From assembly GCA_033557675.1 (NCBI GenBank), contig JAWQRM010000548.1:1-21560 (forward strand): a stretch of DNA of 21,560 nt. Reading direction: 5' to 3'. Positions 1 through 8,707 of the stretch are shown one piece after another. A program made the translations under genes and the position numbers. This stretch comes from Coptodactyla brooksi (lineage: Eukaryota; Arthropoda; Insecta; Coleoptera; Scarabaeidae). The notes under the pieces are model-generated. The model was not told the origin of the DNA, ran no database searches, and worked only from the letters and a program-made list of their open reading frames with translations. Each line of letters opens with the position of its first letter. Position 1 is the first letter of the stretch.

Positions 1-240
1 CCCTGTATCTTGGAAACGAAGCGTTTTTGACCACATCTTCATCTGAATTTTTTATCTTAGAAATACTTGAGGAATCGTCCTGTGAAATATCGGACACTTA
101 TTAAACACCCGTATACCCTCTTTCTGTTAGAATAACGTGATAAAACTTATAACAATTTAGAAAATACTTCTCTATACTTTCCATTAAAATATGTTATATT
201 CTTTCTTTCAAACTCACGTCTGCTTCATTCACTGAAGTCT
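1..240. other. AT-rich intronic or intergenic DNA, possible transposon debris
   Basis: No open reading frame or RNA gene was recognised. The stretch opens with CCCTGTAT and later contains AAACACCCGTATAC near 104-117. Both resemble the CACCCTGTATA-type ends of insect Tc1/mariner-like elements, but no matching partner end or target duplication was found, so this is only a hint. If the downstream MyTH4-FERM exon is read correctly, this is the far part of its last intron. Confidence 0.3.
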
Positions 241-1534
241 CAGGAATATTCATAAAAGTAAAAACACTTAGTAGCAAGTTTAGAACATTAAGTGGATTTA
301 TTAGAACCATTATTTCTGTCTGTTGCTTTGAAACTGAAATCTGCCAAGTAGCCACCACATGTACATATACTAGAGGGACAAGTTAAATTTAATATAGATC
401 GTAATCGTATAATGGTACGATGAACTTTTGCCTCACGTGTTGAACAAAAATAATATTTTACAAAAAGGTATTAAATTAATAATATAGAATTCAGTATTCG
501 GGATATTTAACCATTTCTTTCTATCTGTTGCTGTTAAACTCATTTTAAAAAAATATTTATTTATACATCATATCTATTTTATTATTTAAAGAAAATAAGG
601 GTAATTTATACTAATATAAATTATTAAAGAATACTAATTAATATTTACACTTTTTCAATAATAGTTTTCGGTTTCGAGATATTGGCGAAACTGTACTTTC
701 TACTCAAAATTTCGAACACTGCTAAATTTCATCAAAATCAGCAAGTAACATCTGCGAAAGAATGAATTTTCATTAGTGTAGTTAACCCGACCACCACTAA
801 ATGTAAATGTCGTTAATGCCTTATTTTACCACATCTGTAAATTAGTCACACAGTAAGATGTTTGTGGTAAAATAAGGCGTTTACATTTAGGGGTGGTTGG
901 GGTTAACTACCCTAATAAAACATCATTCTTTCCTGGATGTTCCTTGCTGACTTTGATGAAATTTAGGACAGTGTTTGTTTTCTGTGTGACATAAAAACCT
1001 TTGAAGGGTTTTATAAGGGTTAGAAGTTTTGGGTATAAAGTACATTTTTGCCAATATTTCGAAAACGAAAATTTATCGAAAAATTTTAAATATTAATTAG
1101 TATTCTTTCTTAAAAATCTCTCTATTGATGTTGGATGGAGTAAATCATCCTTATTTTCTTTAAATCGTAAAATAGATATGATACAAAAATAAATATTTTT
1201 TTAGAATCAGTTTAAAAGCAACAGTCAGAAAAAATGATTAAATATCTTAATGAATAAAAATGTTATTTTTATTCGACACGTGGGGCAAAAGTTCAATGTA
1301 CCATTATACGACTACTATGTTTAATCTCTAGTATTATTGTATGTATCAGTAACCGAGTCCTTATAAAATGTGGGGTTATTTCAGTCACTTCTAGAAAAAA
1401 GTTTGGCATGAATTCACCATAACATTATACAACTACCATCCATGTTAAATTTAACTTGTCCCTCTAGTACACATGTACAATCCACTTAGCAATCTAAACT
1501 TGCTACTCAGCATTTTTACCTTTATGAATACCTT
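241..1534. repeat. Long imperfect palindrome (about 1.3 kb foldback)
   Basis: The two halves are reverse complements with mismatches and indels, folding around about 846. Pairs seen by eye are 241-300 with 1480-1534, 358-395 with 1441-1478, 400-440 with 1262-1320, 530-600 with 1155-1225, 640-700 with 1030-1100, 781-807 with 880-907, and 818-836 with 856-877. The last pair leaves a 19-nt loop. Unpaired extra segments lie at about 300-357 and 1325-1435. No coding potential or clear target-site duplication was found. This fits a foldback-type or long-TIR non-autonomous DNA element inside the last intron of the + strand gene; a simple inverted duplication is the alternative. Confidence 0.85.
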
Positions 1535-1750
1535 TTATAAATATTTTTCAGCGATAGAATGGACAAAAATAAGCCTTATTTTTTGACAGTTGTGATACTT
1601 CCCTTGTGAGTTAATGACTGATATTGGGAAGAACAATTTCCCCTTGTAACTTTAATTACCTGTCAGAATTGCACATTAACAGAAACATTTAAATATTATT
1701 GATAAATTCTAATAATAATAATGTTGTAACAAGGTGTTTTTGAATTCCAG

Positions 1751-2215
1751 GCCAAACTGCGGCAACACGACTCACCAATGATCTGGCTAGCAATAAACGA
1801 GGATTCGATCACCATCTTAGACTTGGGCACGATGCAGCAACGCGTCCGATACCCGTACACCAATGTCCTAACGTTTGGCGGGTGTCAAGAGGACTTCATG
1901 CTGGTTGTCACCCAAAACGAGCACCAGCATTCGCAGAAACTGATCTTCGTCCTGAGCAAGCCGAAGATCCTGGAGCTGACGCTGCTTATTGCGGACTACA
2001 TGAACTTGCTGATCACCAATCCCGGGACACCACTGCTGGGCACGCTGAGTAGAGGCACCATGGTCTCCGTTAACCAATCCGTCGTTAACCAATCGATAAT
2101 CAGCCAAACGATTGCCAACCAAAGTCAACCGGACATTTTAAAATCGACGCCCGACCATGGTGTTCAGAGGTCTGACTCGAAACGTAGAACGCACGTCGAC
2201 TCGGGCCTCGCGTGA
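1751..2215 (+). CDS. Last coding exon of a MyTH4-FERM protein (FERM F3 lobe and C-terminal tail)
   Basis: An AG acceptor (TTGAATTCCAG, ending at 1750) opens a frame that starts AKLRQHDSP, runs into WLAINEDSITILDLGTM and stops with TGA at 2213-2215. The strand pattern around FGGCQEDFMLVV followed by the helix KPKILELTLLIADYMN is what I expect from the PH-like F3 lobe that closes the FERM domain of MyTH4-FERM proteins. PLEKHH/MAX-1-type proteins and myosin XV/VII-type myosins are the candidates; I lean to PLEKHH/MAX-1 but cannot separate them from one exon. After the lobe come about 65 residues of low-complexity tail with repeated NQS-type units (VNQSVVNQSIISQTIANQS). The exon is clearly more GC-rich than its surroundings. 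The ATG at 1778 is internal, because the frame is open back to the acceptor. Confidence 0.72.
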   Translation, partial: AKLRQHDSPMIWLAINEDSITILDLGTMQQRVRYPYTNVLTFGGCQEDFMLVVTQNEHQHSQKLIFVLSKPKILELTLLIADYMNLLITNPGTPLLGTLSRGTMVSVNQSVVNQSIISQTIANQSQPDILKSTPDHGVQRSDSKRRTHVDSGLA

Positions 2216-2480
2216 TATTGCCTAAAAAATTTGACGACGGGCCGCGAACGCATCGTAGTTTACTGATCATGTTATGCTGAAACTTCGCTTCAGTATGGTG
2301 AAATTGAAATCTCGAGAATTCGTTCTACTGAAGAAATTGAAAGTAATTTAGCTCGTAACCTTCAAAATTTTAAAAAATATCGATATAACAAGAGTTTTAA
2401 ATAATCGATTTTTAGTATTTTGATAGTGGAAACAGATATACTAAGTACTTGATTGGTATAAATAATAAAGTTAGCGTCCC
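2216..2480 (+). other. Probable 3' UTR of the MyTH4-FERM gene
   Basis: The sequence following the stop codon turns AT-rich and has no reading frame. The first AATAAA on this strand is at about 2464-2469, some 250 nt after the stop, so a UTR ending shortly after it is plausible. Cleavage further downstream is also possible, since further AATAAA-type hexamers occur at about 3013-3030. Confidence 0.45.
2464..2469 (+). terminator. Candidate polyadenylation signal AATAAA
   Basis: This canonical hexamer is the first in the 3' flank of the + strand exon. No downstream GU-rich element was verified. Confidence 0.4.
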
Positions 2481-3242
2481 TAAAAAGAAGATGTATATAG
2501 ATATTAAAGAACAAACAAACATTCTGTTTATATAAAAGTACATGTCATACAGTGTGTATCATTAGTATCGCCGCATGCATGTTTTTTGTGAGCAACAAGT
2601 ACTCATTTGTATTATGATCGTCCTTATTTTTTTGTGCATACCAAGGCCACATAAGAATAGTATTGACAAAAGAAAAACTTTTTAACGCATTTCATTAGGA
2701 ACTGTGCTAACGTGTGATTTTCCTTAATACCTTATTATATTCAAGATGAATTAATTTTTCTTAATATTATTTTCAATGACAATACTCAAGGAATTTTTTG
2801 TATATACATACATAAGTGTTTATAATTTAAGTTCTTATATGTACATACAACGGAATTTGAAATCGAATGTTGATATGACGTATTTTATAATTGAAAACTA
2901 GTCTAACATGTATTTTTTTTTTGTTTTGTTTTAATAAGTTACCATGACGATATTAATTTACTGTAAGATTTCGACTACTTCTGTAATCGTTCAAGTAACG
3001 ATGGGCAAAAATAATAAAATGGAATAAAAGGAATGCTATAAATAGCAAAAACCGAGCGAGTTTTTGTGATTTCATTGTTGAATTAACCCAAATGAGATTT
3101 GTTTCTAATCAAATACATTTGATATATATTAATAGTAGAATATTTATTACTGTATTTACAAATGTATTAAAGCATTTTTTTATCAGAGATGTTTTATTTT
3201 ACCAGAAAGTGTGATATATATAATTTTAAGGCAATAACTTAC
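2481..3242. other. Intergenic AT-rich DNA
   Basis: I see no gene, RNA or structured repeat here beyond A/T homopolymer runs such as the T run near 2910. It separates the 3' end of the + strand gene from the lone exon-like segment on the - strand. Confidence 0.5.
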
Positions 3243-3457
3243 AATTTCACCTTTGCACAACTCGTCCAAATGTAATAATGCAACCCACGCAGTACATAGT
3301 TTCCAAATTGGCACTAAACTCCCTATGCCGTCCATATTAGATCCAAAAACGTTTTGGCTTAAATTGGAAATTTTTTGTATGAAGGTGGTACTATCCATCA
3401 TATTTAACACTCCGTTATAAAAGTGTCCCAAACGTCTTTTCCAATTTGTTTCGCTCA
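3243..3457 (-). pseudogene. Isolated exon-like segment of an unidentified gene
   Basis: Reading the - strand, a pyrimidine-rich tract and TTTACACAG (AG at 3459-3458) precede an open frame that reaches ATT followed by GTAAGT at 3242-3237. This gives a 215-bp exon candidate that completes a codon with two bases and ends in phase 0. The peptide includes NWKRRLGHFYNGVLNMM and GSLVPIWKLCTAWVALLHLD; it has the composition of a normal folded protein, not random AT-rich sequence. I do not recognise the family. No companion exon is visible to either side: the left flank lacks - strand coding potential and the right flank is transposon debris. It may be a stranded or captured exon fragment, or one exon of a gene interleaved with its neighbours. 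Confidence 0.45.
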
Positions 3458-3467
3458 CTGTGTAAAC

Positions 3468-3739
3468 ACAAAAGGGGTTTTTGGGAATTTAGTAGTCATT
3501 ATAGAGTATTGCAAGAGTAGAGCGAAGAAAATACGGAGAACTCGCAAAACTGCAAGTGTCTTAAATGTTCCTAGATGTTCTTTACATCATGTAATGCAAA
3601 AACGTTTTGATATCCAACCCTACAATATAGTTATTATCTTCAATAACATTTTGTTGTCAGATGAGGCATATTTTCACCTTAATGTAAATAAACAAAACTG
3701 TCAATATTGGAGTTTAACAAATCCAAAACATAAACATTC
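3468..3739 (+). pseudogene. Mariner-like transposase remnant, left piece
   Basis: The + strand frame contains a helix-turn-helix-like stretch (TRKTASVLNVPRCSLHHVM, then PYNI) followed after a gap by LLSDEAYFHLNVNKQNCQYW. The second motif matches the DEAHFHLxGYVNKQNxRYW signature of insect mariner-like DDE transposases. The stretch that should lie between the HTH and that signature is missing, so the gene is deletion-damaged. The frame stops being transposase-like at about 3739, exactly where the inverted-repeat element at 3740-5755 begins. The rest of the protein resumes at 5756 in another frame. Confidence 0.7.
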
Positions 3740-4347
3740 AAAAAGGGTATTGTGGTAGTAATACTCTTCTGGCTGTTTTGGTTTATATTTAGGCTTGACT
3801 AGAGTTTCGATTAATTAAAAAATCATCCTCGGAAGCCTTTGCAACTATAAAGAGAGAATGATAAAATAAATTAGAAATATAATGTTTATAAAGGTTAGTA
3901 AATTAAATCTTAAATTATGTTAGCTATAAATAAAGTGTCTCTAAAAGGTATTTAAATTTCTTTGAGAATGAAATGGAAGGAATGTAGAAATAATGAGAAA
4001 AACTTACGCCTATGTGAGGGTTAAAACTTTTGTTGGAAATTGAACTGATGTACACCAGGCAGATACATATTGAAAACACATATGTTAGGATCATTTGACC
4101 ATGTGAAGTGGATGAGTGGTGTCCTCTGAACGGGTATTGTAATGAGATGGTGGTAAATAAGTTTAATTTGAAAGAAGATATGGGATAGAAGTTATAAGGT
4201 TTTAAAGGGATCTTGTAAATAGTTATACAGGGTTATTCAAGCTATGCAGCACGGAATATTGTGGCCAAAATACGTGACTTCCAAAAAGCTTCACTTTTGG
4301 GGTATATGAAGGTTTATTATGGTTACTTTTTAAAATTATTTTCATAT

Positions 4348-5197
4348 TATACAGGGCGTCCCAAAATCCCTAAAAGTATTAAAGTTGTGCTTTTTAAATG
4401 GAACCCCCTATTTATTATTGCATTTTTGTATCCTCCGATCAAAATAAGTGTCGGTTTTAATGACGTTTATAATATCTTTATATGAGGTTTATAAAAACCG
4501 TAAGGTTTTTTAAATAATTTCATTTTCTGCCACTTTACCCACATGCAAAACTCAGTTTGGTTGTCAAAATCATTTTCATAAAGTTCTTTACAAATCTGGA
4601 TTTTATAAGGATGAAATCTGTGTTTTTTAAGAATTCTTGAAATATTTGCTTGACTAATATTAGTGTTAGTAGTGATTTTGATTAATATTGGGATTTTCGG
4701 TAACCGAACCAACTATCGTAAAAACATTTTCTTCATCTTCAGTGACAGGTTTTCTTGTAATGGGTTTTTTTATAACCGACACTTCCACTTTCCTGAAACT
4801 GGTTTAATAATCTCTCAAAAATGATCGGCTCAGAATGATTTCTTTCGGGAAACCTTTGTGCATAAACTCAAGAAGCCATTAAACAATTTTTATGACATTC
4901 TCCAAGTATAAAAATCATATCAATACGCCCGTCTTTTGGGTAAATCTTCATGTTGGCTAAGCAACACCACAACAATATTCAAATAATAAGAAATACAAAA
5001 AATAATATCACTAGCAAAACACACTTTGCAGATTAAACACACTAAATGAATTATCTGACACTCTAATACCATTCGATAGGTAATTAAAAATTACATTTCC
5101 CGGTAAGTTAAAAAATATGGCTTTCTATTTAAATTAATCGAGTTCTAGCAACTTAAAGTTCTTATTTGATTAGTTTTAGTTTTTGGACACCTGTATA
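4348..5197 (-). mobile_element. Innermost Tc1/mariner-like element, deletion derivative
   Basis: The ends are TATACAGGGCGTCCCAAAA at 4348-4366 and, inverted, TTTTTGGACACCTGTATA at 5180-5197, flanked by TA as expected for this superfamily. At about 850 bp it is shorter than a full autonomous copy and carries a broken transposase on the - strand. It sits within the element at 4224-5428 and is therefore the youngest insertion of the nest. Confidence 0.75.
4467..4951 (-). pseudogene. Broken N-terminal half of a mariner-like transposase
   Basis: The - strand reading starts at an ATG (4951-4949) with MKIYPKDGRIDM, ILGECHKNC and then, after an in-frame stop, YAQRFPERNHSEP. This resembles the DUF4817-type N-terminus of insect mariner-like transposases. 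After further stops and a frameshift it resumes as ISQANISRILKKHRFHPYKI and ELYENDFDNQTEFCMW, the HTH and linker of the same family. The DDE catalytic half is absent and the element's left end follows soon after. It cannot encode an active enzyme. Confidence 0.7.
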
Positions 5198-5755
5198 AGA
5201 TGGCAAGTTTATTATGATTGGAATAAAAGATATGACCTATTGATACACTTCACTGTATATTTTGCTTAAGTACTTAAGTACTTAACTTAAATACTTCTTA
5301 AGTATCTGAAACATGAAAATTAGGATTTAGATTTTGATAAAATTCAAATTATTTAAAAAACCATAATTTTAAAAAGCAACCATAATTTTTGAACACAATA
5401 TTCCACAATATATGAATAACCCGGTATATGTATACGGGTGATAGGTGTGTTAATTTGTTCATTAAGGCATTTTATATAGGGTTTTGTATGTAAAAGTTTA
5501 TCTATTTGAATGATTGTTAATTCTAGTAACTAACTATTAGGGATTTGATGTAGCATTATAACATAATATAATTTATTAATAATTTACTAATTAATTTACT
5601 AACCTTTATAAACCACTTTTATATTTCTAATTTATTTTAATATAAAAGGTTTTAATATAGTTGCAAAGGCTTCTGAGAATGATTATTTAATTAATCGAAA
5701 CTGGTCAAGCCTAAATATAAATTAACACAACGAGAAGAGTATTATTACCCTTTTT

Positions 5756-6096
5756 GATTTATAGTACCTCAGTATAAATGGATAAACAATGAATCTAAAC
5801 ATGAGAGGCCACTTCATTCACGAAAAGTAAGTGTAATACTTGGACTGTACCTTTTCGAAGACCAAAGAAATCACACAGTTACTGTTAATTTAGAGCAATA
5901 TGTAGAAATGATTAACAACTTTTTCAAATCAGCATTGCAAGATTTAATCGAAACATGTGGTTTTAGCAAGATGGAGCAACATGTCACATGTGCTTACCAG
6001 TTGTTTGTGAAAGTGATCTCCAGAAACCAGGTGATTTTTTCCTATGGAGCTGATTTAAATCGGAGGTGTATGGTAACAATCCTTCCTCTCGGTTAA
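5756..6096 (+). pseudogene. Mariner-like transposase remnant, right piece (DDE region)
   Basis: A + strand frame open from about 5755 to a stop at 6094-6096 includes ERPLHSRKVSVILGLYLFED, TVTVNLEQYVEMINNFF and VKVISRNQ. These match, in order, the segment of insect mariner-like transposases that follows the YW..NP motif, through the second catalytic region to the ISR motif. The region normally reading QQDGAT.HT is degenerate here (KMEQHVTCAYQ), so the catalytic Asp is lost. It continues the piece at 3468-3739, separated by the 2-kb insertion. Confidence 0.72.
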
Positions 6097-6418
6097 AAGA
6101 AAATATCGGAAAATAAATGGTAACAATCACATAGAATACGTACTGAGCAGTTCTGAGAAATTTTATGTTCCATTTTTAAGAGTATAAAAAAGAGTAGAAA
6201 AAAATACATTCCCAGAAACCCTACCTTAATACAAAATACAAAAATATTTCATCAACGTATCCATTATTTCGAAAAATTAATTTAAAAAAAAACTTTCGGG
6301 ACACATGTACGTACTTATTTGGTTGTTTGGTAACAGTCAAGCACGCGACAACCTTATAAGTGATTTTTCGATGGCATCTGGAATTCCTATAATTAAGAAT
6401 ACTTAACTTTACATCTAG
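6097..6418. other. AT-rich spacer, no gene seen
   Basis: I see only A/T runs and no credible reading frame. It probably contains the decayed end of the mariner-like element whose transposase ends at 6096. GGGACACATGTAC near 6299 is vaguely terminal-repeat-like, with no partner identified. Confidence 0.4.
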
Positions 6419-6826
6419 CAAGGAGATACCGCCAACTGCGAAATACAAATTTGAATGAGTTATAGTTCATTCAATAGAGGAGGTCGAGGATATAAAAAGT
6501 GTAAAAGGGGTTTGGGTGAATGGGCCTTCGTTTCTGAGAAATTTGTGTGCAAAGTTGAGCATTCAACCAGCTCTCTAGTAAGTATCTTTGACAGCTTTCA
6601 GTAAGCGTGAAGCGCTGTGGCTAAGTCGCTTAAGGTGCACTGTCTTTATTTTGTCGCCTGGCGCGAGTCAGTTCGAGACCACGTACGGCGGCGTCAACTT
6701 TTTTTTTTAGAACTGCATTTATTAATGCAGCCCAAACCCTTTTACACTTTTTGTACTCTCAACCTCCCTATCGAATGAACTATAACTCATTCAAATTTGT
6801 GTTTCGCAGTTGGCGGCATCTCCTTG
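6419..6826. repeat. Foldback repeat with about 97-bp inverted arms
   Basis: The left arm 6419-6516 and right arm 6731-6826 are reverse complements with few mismatches; shared segments include CCGCCAACTGCGAAA, GAATGAGTTATAGTTCATTC and AAAAAGTGTAAAAGG. The 214-bp loop holds tRNA-like Pol III promoter boxes. A small perfect hairpin, CTGCATT-TATT-AATGCAG, lies at 6713-6730 next to the right arm. It resembles a MITE or foldback element with a SINE-like unit inside. No target duplication was assigned. Confidence 0.8.
6607..6708 (+). other. tRNA-like Pol III promoter unit (SINE-head-like)
   Basis: TGGCTAAGTCG at 6618-6628 fits an A box and GTTCGAGACC at 6671-6680 fits a B box, about 50 bp apart as in tRNA genes and tRNA-derived SINEs. 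A run of ten T at 6699-6708 would terminate RNA polymerase III. The sequence does not fold into a full cloverleaf: the acceptor ends do not pair and the T stem is imperfect. A tRNA-derived SINE head or tRNA pseudogene is therefore likelier than a working tRNA. Confidence 0.55.
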
Positions 6827-6941
6827 TAAGCATTAGACATAAGAGTCTCTGCGAGGCGCAAATTTAAAATTTATTATTTCAAATGCTTTCCTTAGCATAA
6901 CATGCTTAGAAGTCTAGAAAGTTTCTTAAAAAAAACAGCTT

Positions 6942-6947
6942 TTTATT
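6942..6947 (-). terminator. Candidate polyadenylation signal for DNA-PKcs
   Basis: AATAAA on the - strand lies about 90 nt after the DNA-PKcs stop codon, implying a short 3' UTR of roughly 100-120 nt. This hexamer is the first canonical one after the stop. Confidence 0.55.
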
Positions 6948-7035
6948 TCAAACTTAATGGCAGAACAATAAACTTCTGTTTACTTAGAAAATAGAAAAAT
7001 ATTATTTAATAACTCACTTTATAACAAAATATAGA

Positions 7036-8707
7036 TTACATCCAAGCATCCCATCCGCAATACATCCTACAGAGCAGGTTAGGGTCCGTGGCATGATCCA
7101 AAAGACATTTAACCTGATCTTCAACGCTTAACGTGCCCGTTAACCTCGAACGGATGTTCCTTTCGCTCCCGCGAACGTACTCCACGTACTTTTCAACATA
7201 TTCCATATCGACGGTTTTCTTACGTAACTCCTCTATCATCACTTCTGCGGAGTTGGCACCGGTAAGTTTCATTTCGGCGTGTCGAATTTTTTCCTCGGCA
7301 CACCAGTTGTATCCCATGGCCTGATTTTGAAACTTTTGATATTGAACCCAGTCCATGGACGGTTCGTTAATAAACACCTTAACGGTCGCCATTAAAGAAC
7401 TCCGGTTTTGTCGTAAAGCCCTCAAGACGTGAATCATGGTCTGTTCGATCAAGCCGTGTTCCTCTAGCGGACGCATTAAATTAATGATATAAGGAGTTAA
7501 TCTAAATGGTACCAGTTCCGGTATACTTTGAATTTGCACCCCCGAACCAAAAGCGTGGCCAAAATCTATGTCCACGGCGCAAGCATTTTCTAAACACAAC
7601 AACGTGTTGTTTAAATGGCGATCGCCAATTCCCAATATCCAATTTGCAATACACGTCGAGATGTAGCTAGTTATGAAGCTATTTCGGATTGAAATAAAAC
7701 TCTCCGAGTTCGCACTCAATGTTCTGAGGGCGTTTCGGAGGATATCCTGCGGAATCATATTCGTCAGTTCTTGGTATATCAAAACGACTGCTTCCAGTTT
7801 ATGCTTGTTCAATGCTTTGTGGTGATCATTTTTTGATGGGAACGAGTAACGTGCATGATGACGTTTTCTAATTGTATCAAGTAATTTTTCCATATTAACT
7901 GGGCTATTTTCGATTAAGAATTGGCTCATTGGCACTGTGTTTTCTACCCATTCAATTAATCCAACATTTGTATTTAAAGGTATGACTTGATAGGTTGATA
8001 TTTTAAGCCGACGTTCACGACACGCAGCGTTACTATTAAAAATATCGTTCATTAAAGAAAACATTTGCTCAATACGTTGATCTTGACGGAGATCTTCTCC
8101 TACTTTTACTAAAAATGGATGATCTTTTCCGTCATTGCCAATAATTTTTATTCTAATTGGTTTCCGTAAGGACTTCATCAACAGTACTTCAGGTGCGAAT
8201 CCAGCAATTTTTATATGGTATTGCGGTAATGGCTTTGTATCTCCTTTATACTGTCCCGGAATTTCTAGTTCAACATTATTTTCAAGCTGGTTATCCATAA
8301 AATTCTCTAAATATGGACTGTAATATGACAGTTTTGATTCAAATTTCGAGAATCGTTTTCCACTGTCATTGATGTCCAAGTTTTTAACGTTCGTTCTAAA
8401 ATTGTCAAGTTTAGCAATTAGTTTTTGTGGATTAAATCGTTCGTTTTTCAATTTGAGCGTTTCTTTACTCAATTCAATAATGCGTTTGTGAACTGGTCCT
8501 ATTTTACTGGAAGGATCGTCTGTATTAACTTTCTGGCAAAAGGTGCTCAAATTCTCCATAGACTTATTAAATAATGCTGCATCATTCAGAAGACATGCTT
8601 GTAATAAATTTGTTATATGGAATATAACAACGTTTTTTGCAGAAGCAACACATGATAAAGCTTCGATAAGATTATTAGCCGCTTCATTAGCCAATAATTG
8701 ATCTAAT
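7036..8707 (-). CDS. PRKDC: DNA-PKcs last exon: end of FAT, PIKK kinase domain, FATC
   Basis: The acceptor TTCTTTGTAG (AG at 8709-8708) is chosen because the previous exon leaves two bases of a codon and only this site restores the LDQLLANEAANNLIEAL frame. The nearby TTCTTAG upstream would break phase. The ATP-binding lysine lies in HPFLVKVGEDLRQ (Lys codon 8104-8106). The catalytic loop GIGDRHLNN is at 7606-7632, the DFG motif in IDFGH at about 7555-7569, and the FATC tail at about 7039-7131. Stop TAA is at 7038-7036. All catalytic signature residues of an active PI3K-like kinase are present. Confidence 0.93.

Larger units (their letters stand above)
4224..5428. mobile_element. Second-level nested element with TATACAGGGTTATTCA ends
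   Basis: The left end TATACAGGGTTATTCA (4224-4239) is matched in inverted orientation at 5413-5428 with one mismatch. Inner sequence also pairs, for example GGAATATTGTGG near 4252 with its complement near 5400, and 4315-4341 with 5361-5386. The TA at each tip fits a Tc1/mariner-type insertion. Its body is split by the third element at 4348-5197. A TTAAGTAC-rich short repeat near 5270-5310 lies in its right part. Confidence 0.7.
3740..5755. mobile_element. Inverted-repeat element inserted into the mariner-like transposase remnant
   Basis: The ends are long inverted repeats, about 3740-3915 against about 5565-5755. Both start AAAAAGGGTA when read inward and share the stretches TTTATATTTAGGCTTGAC, TTTCGATTAATTAA, GAAGCCTTTGCAACTATA and TAAATTAGAAATATAA. 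The left arm carries a small extra segment near its tip. No transposase of its own was seen, so it looks non-autonomous. It splits a recognisable transposase frame and is itself interrupted by the element at 4224-5428. A clear target-site duplication could not be assigned. Confidence 0.75.

Noticed and set aside
1868..2128. 86-codon open frame on the - strand opposite the MyTH4-FERM exon
   Set aside because: It is an antisense shadow of the GC-richer coding exon, with no splice context or recognisable peptide.
4261..4485. 74-codon + strand open frame
   Set aside because: It runs across the inserted end of the innermost transposon, so it is a chance frame through two elements.
5270..5310. TTAAGTAC-rich palindromic run as a regulatory site
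   Set aside because: It lies within nested transposon sequence and is best explained as a short degenerate repeat.
6221..6448. 75-codon - strand open frame
   Set aside because: The peptide is low-complexity and it extends into the foldback arm; no family resemblance.
6607..6697. Functional tRNA gene
   Set aside because: A and B boxes are present, but the acceptor stem does not pair and no clean cloverleaf or anticodon arm could be drawn.
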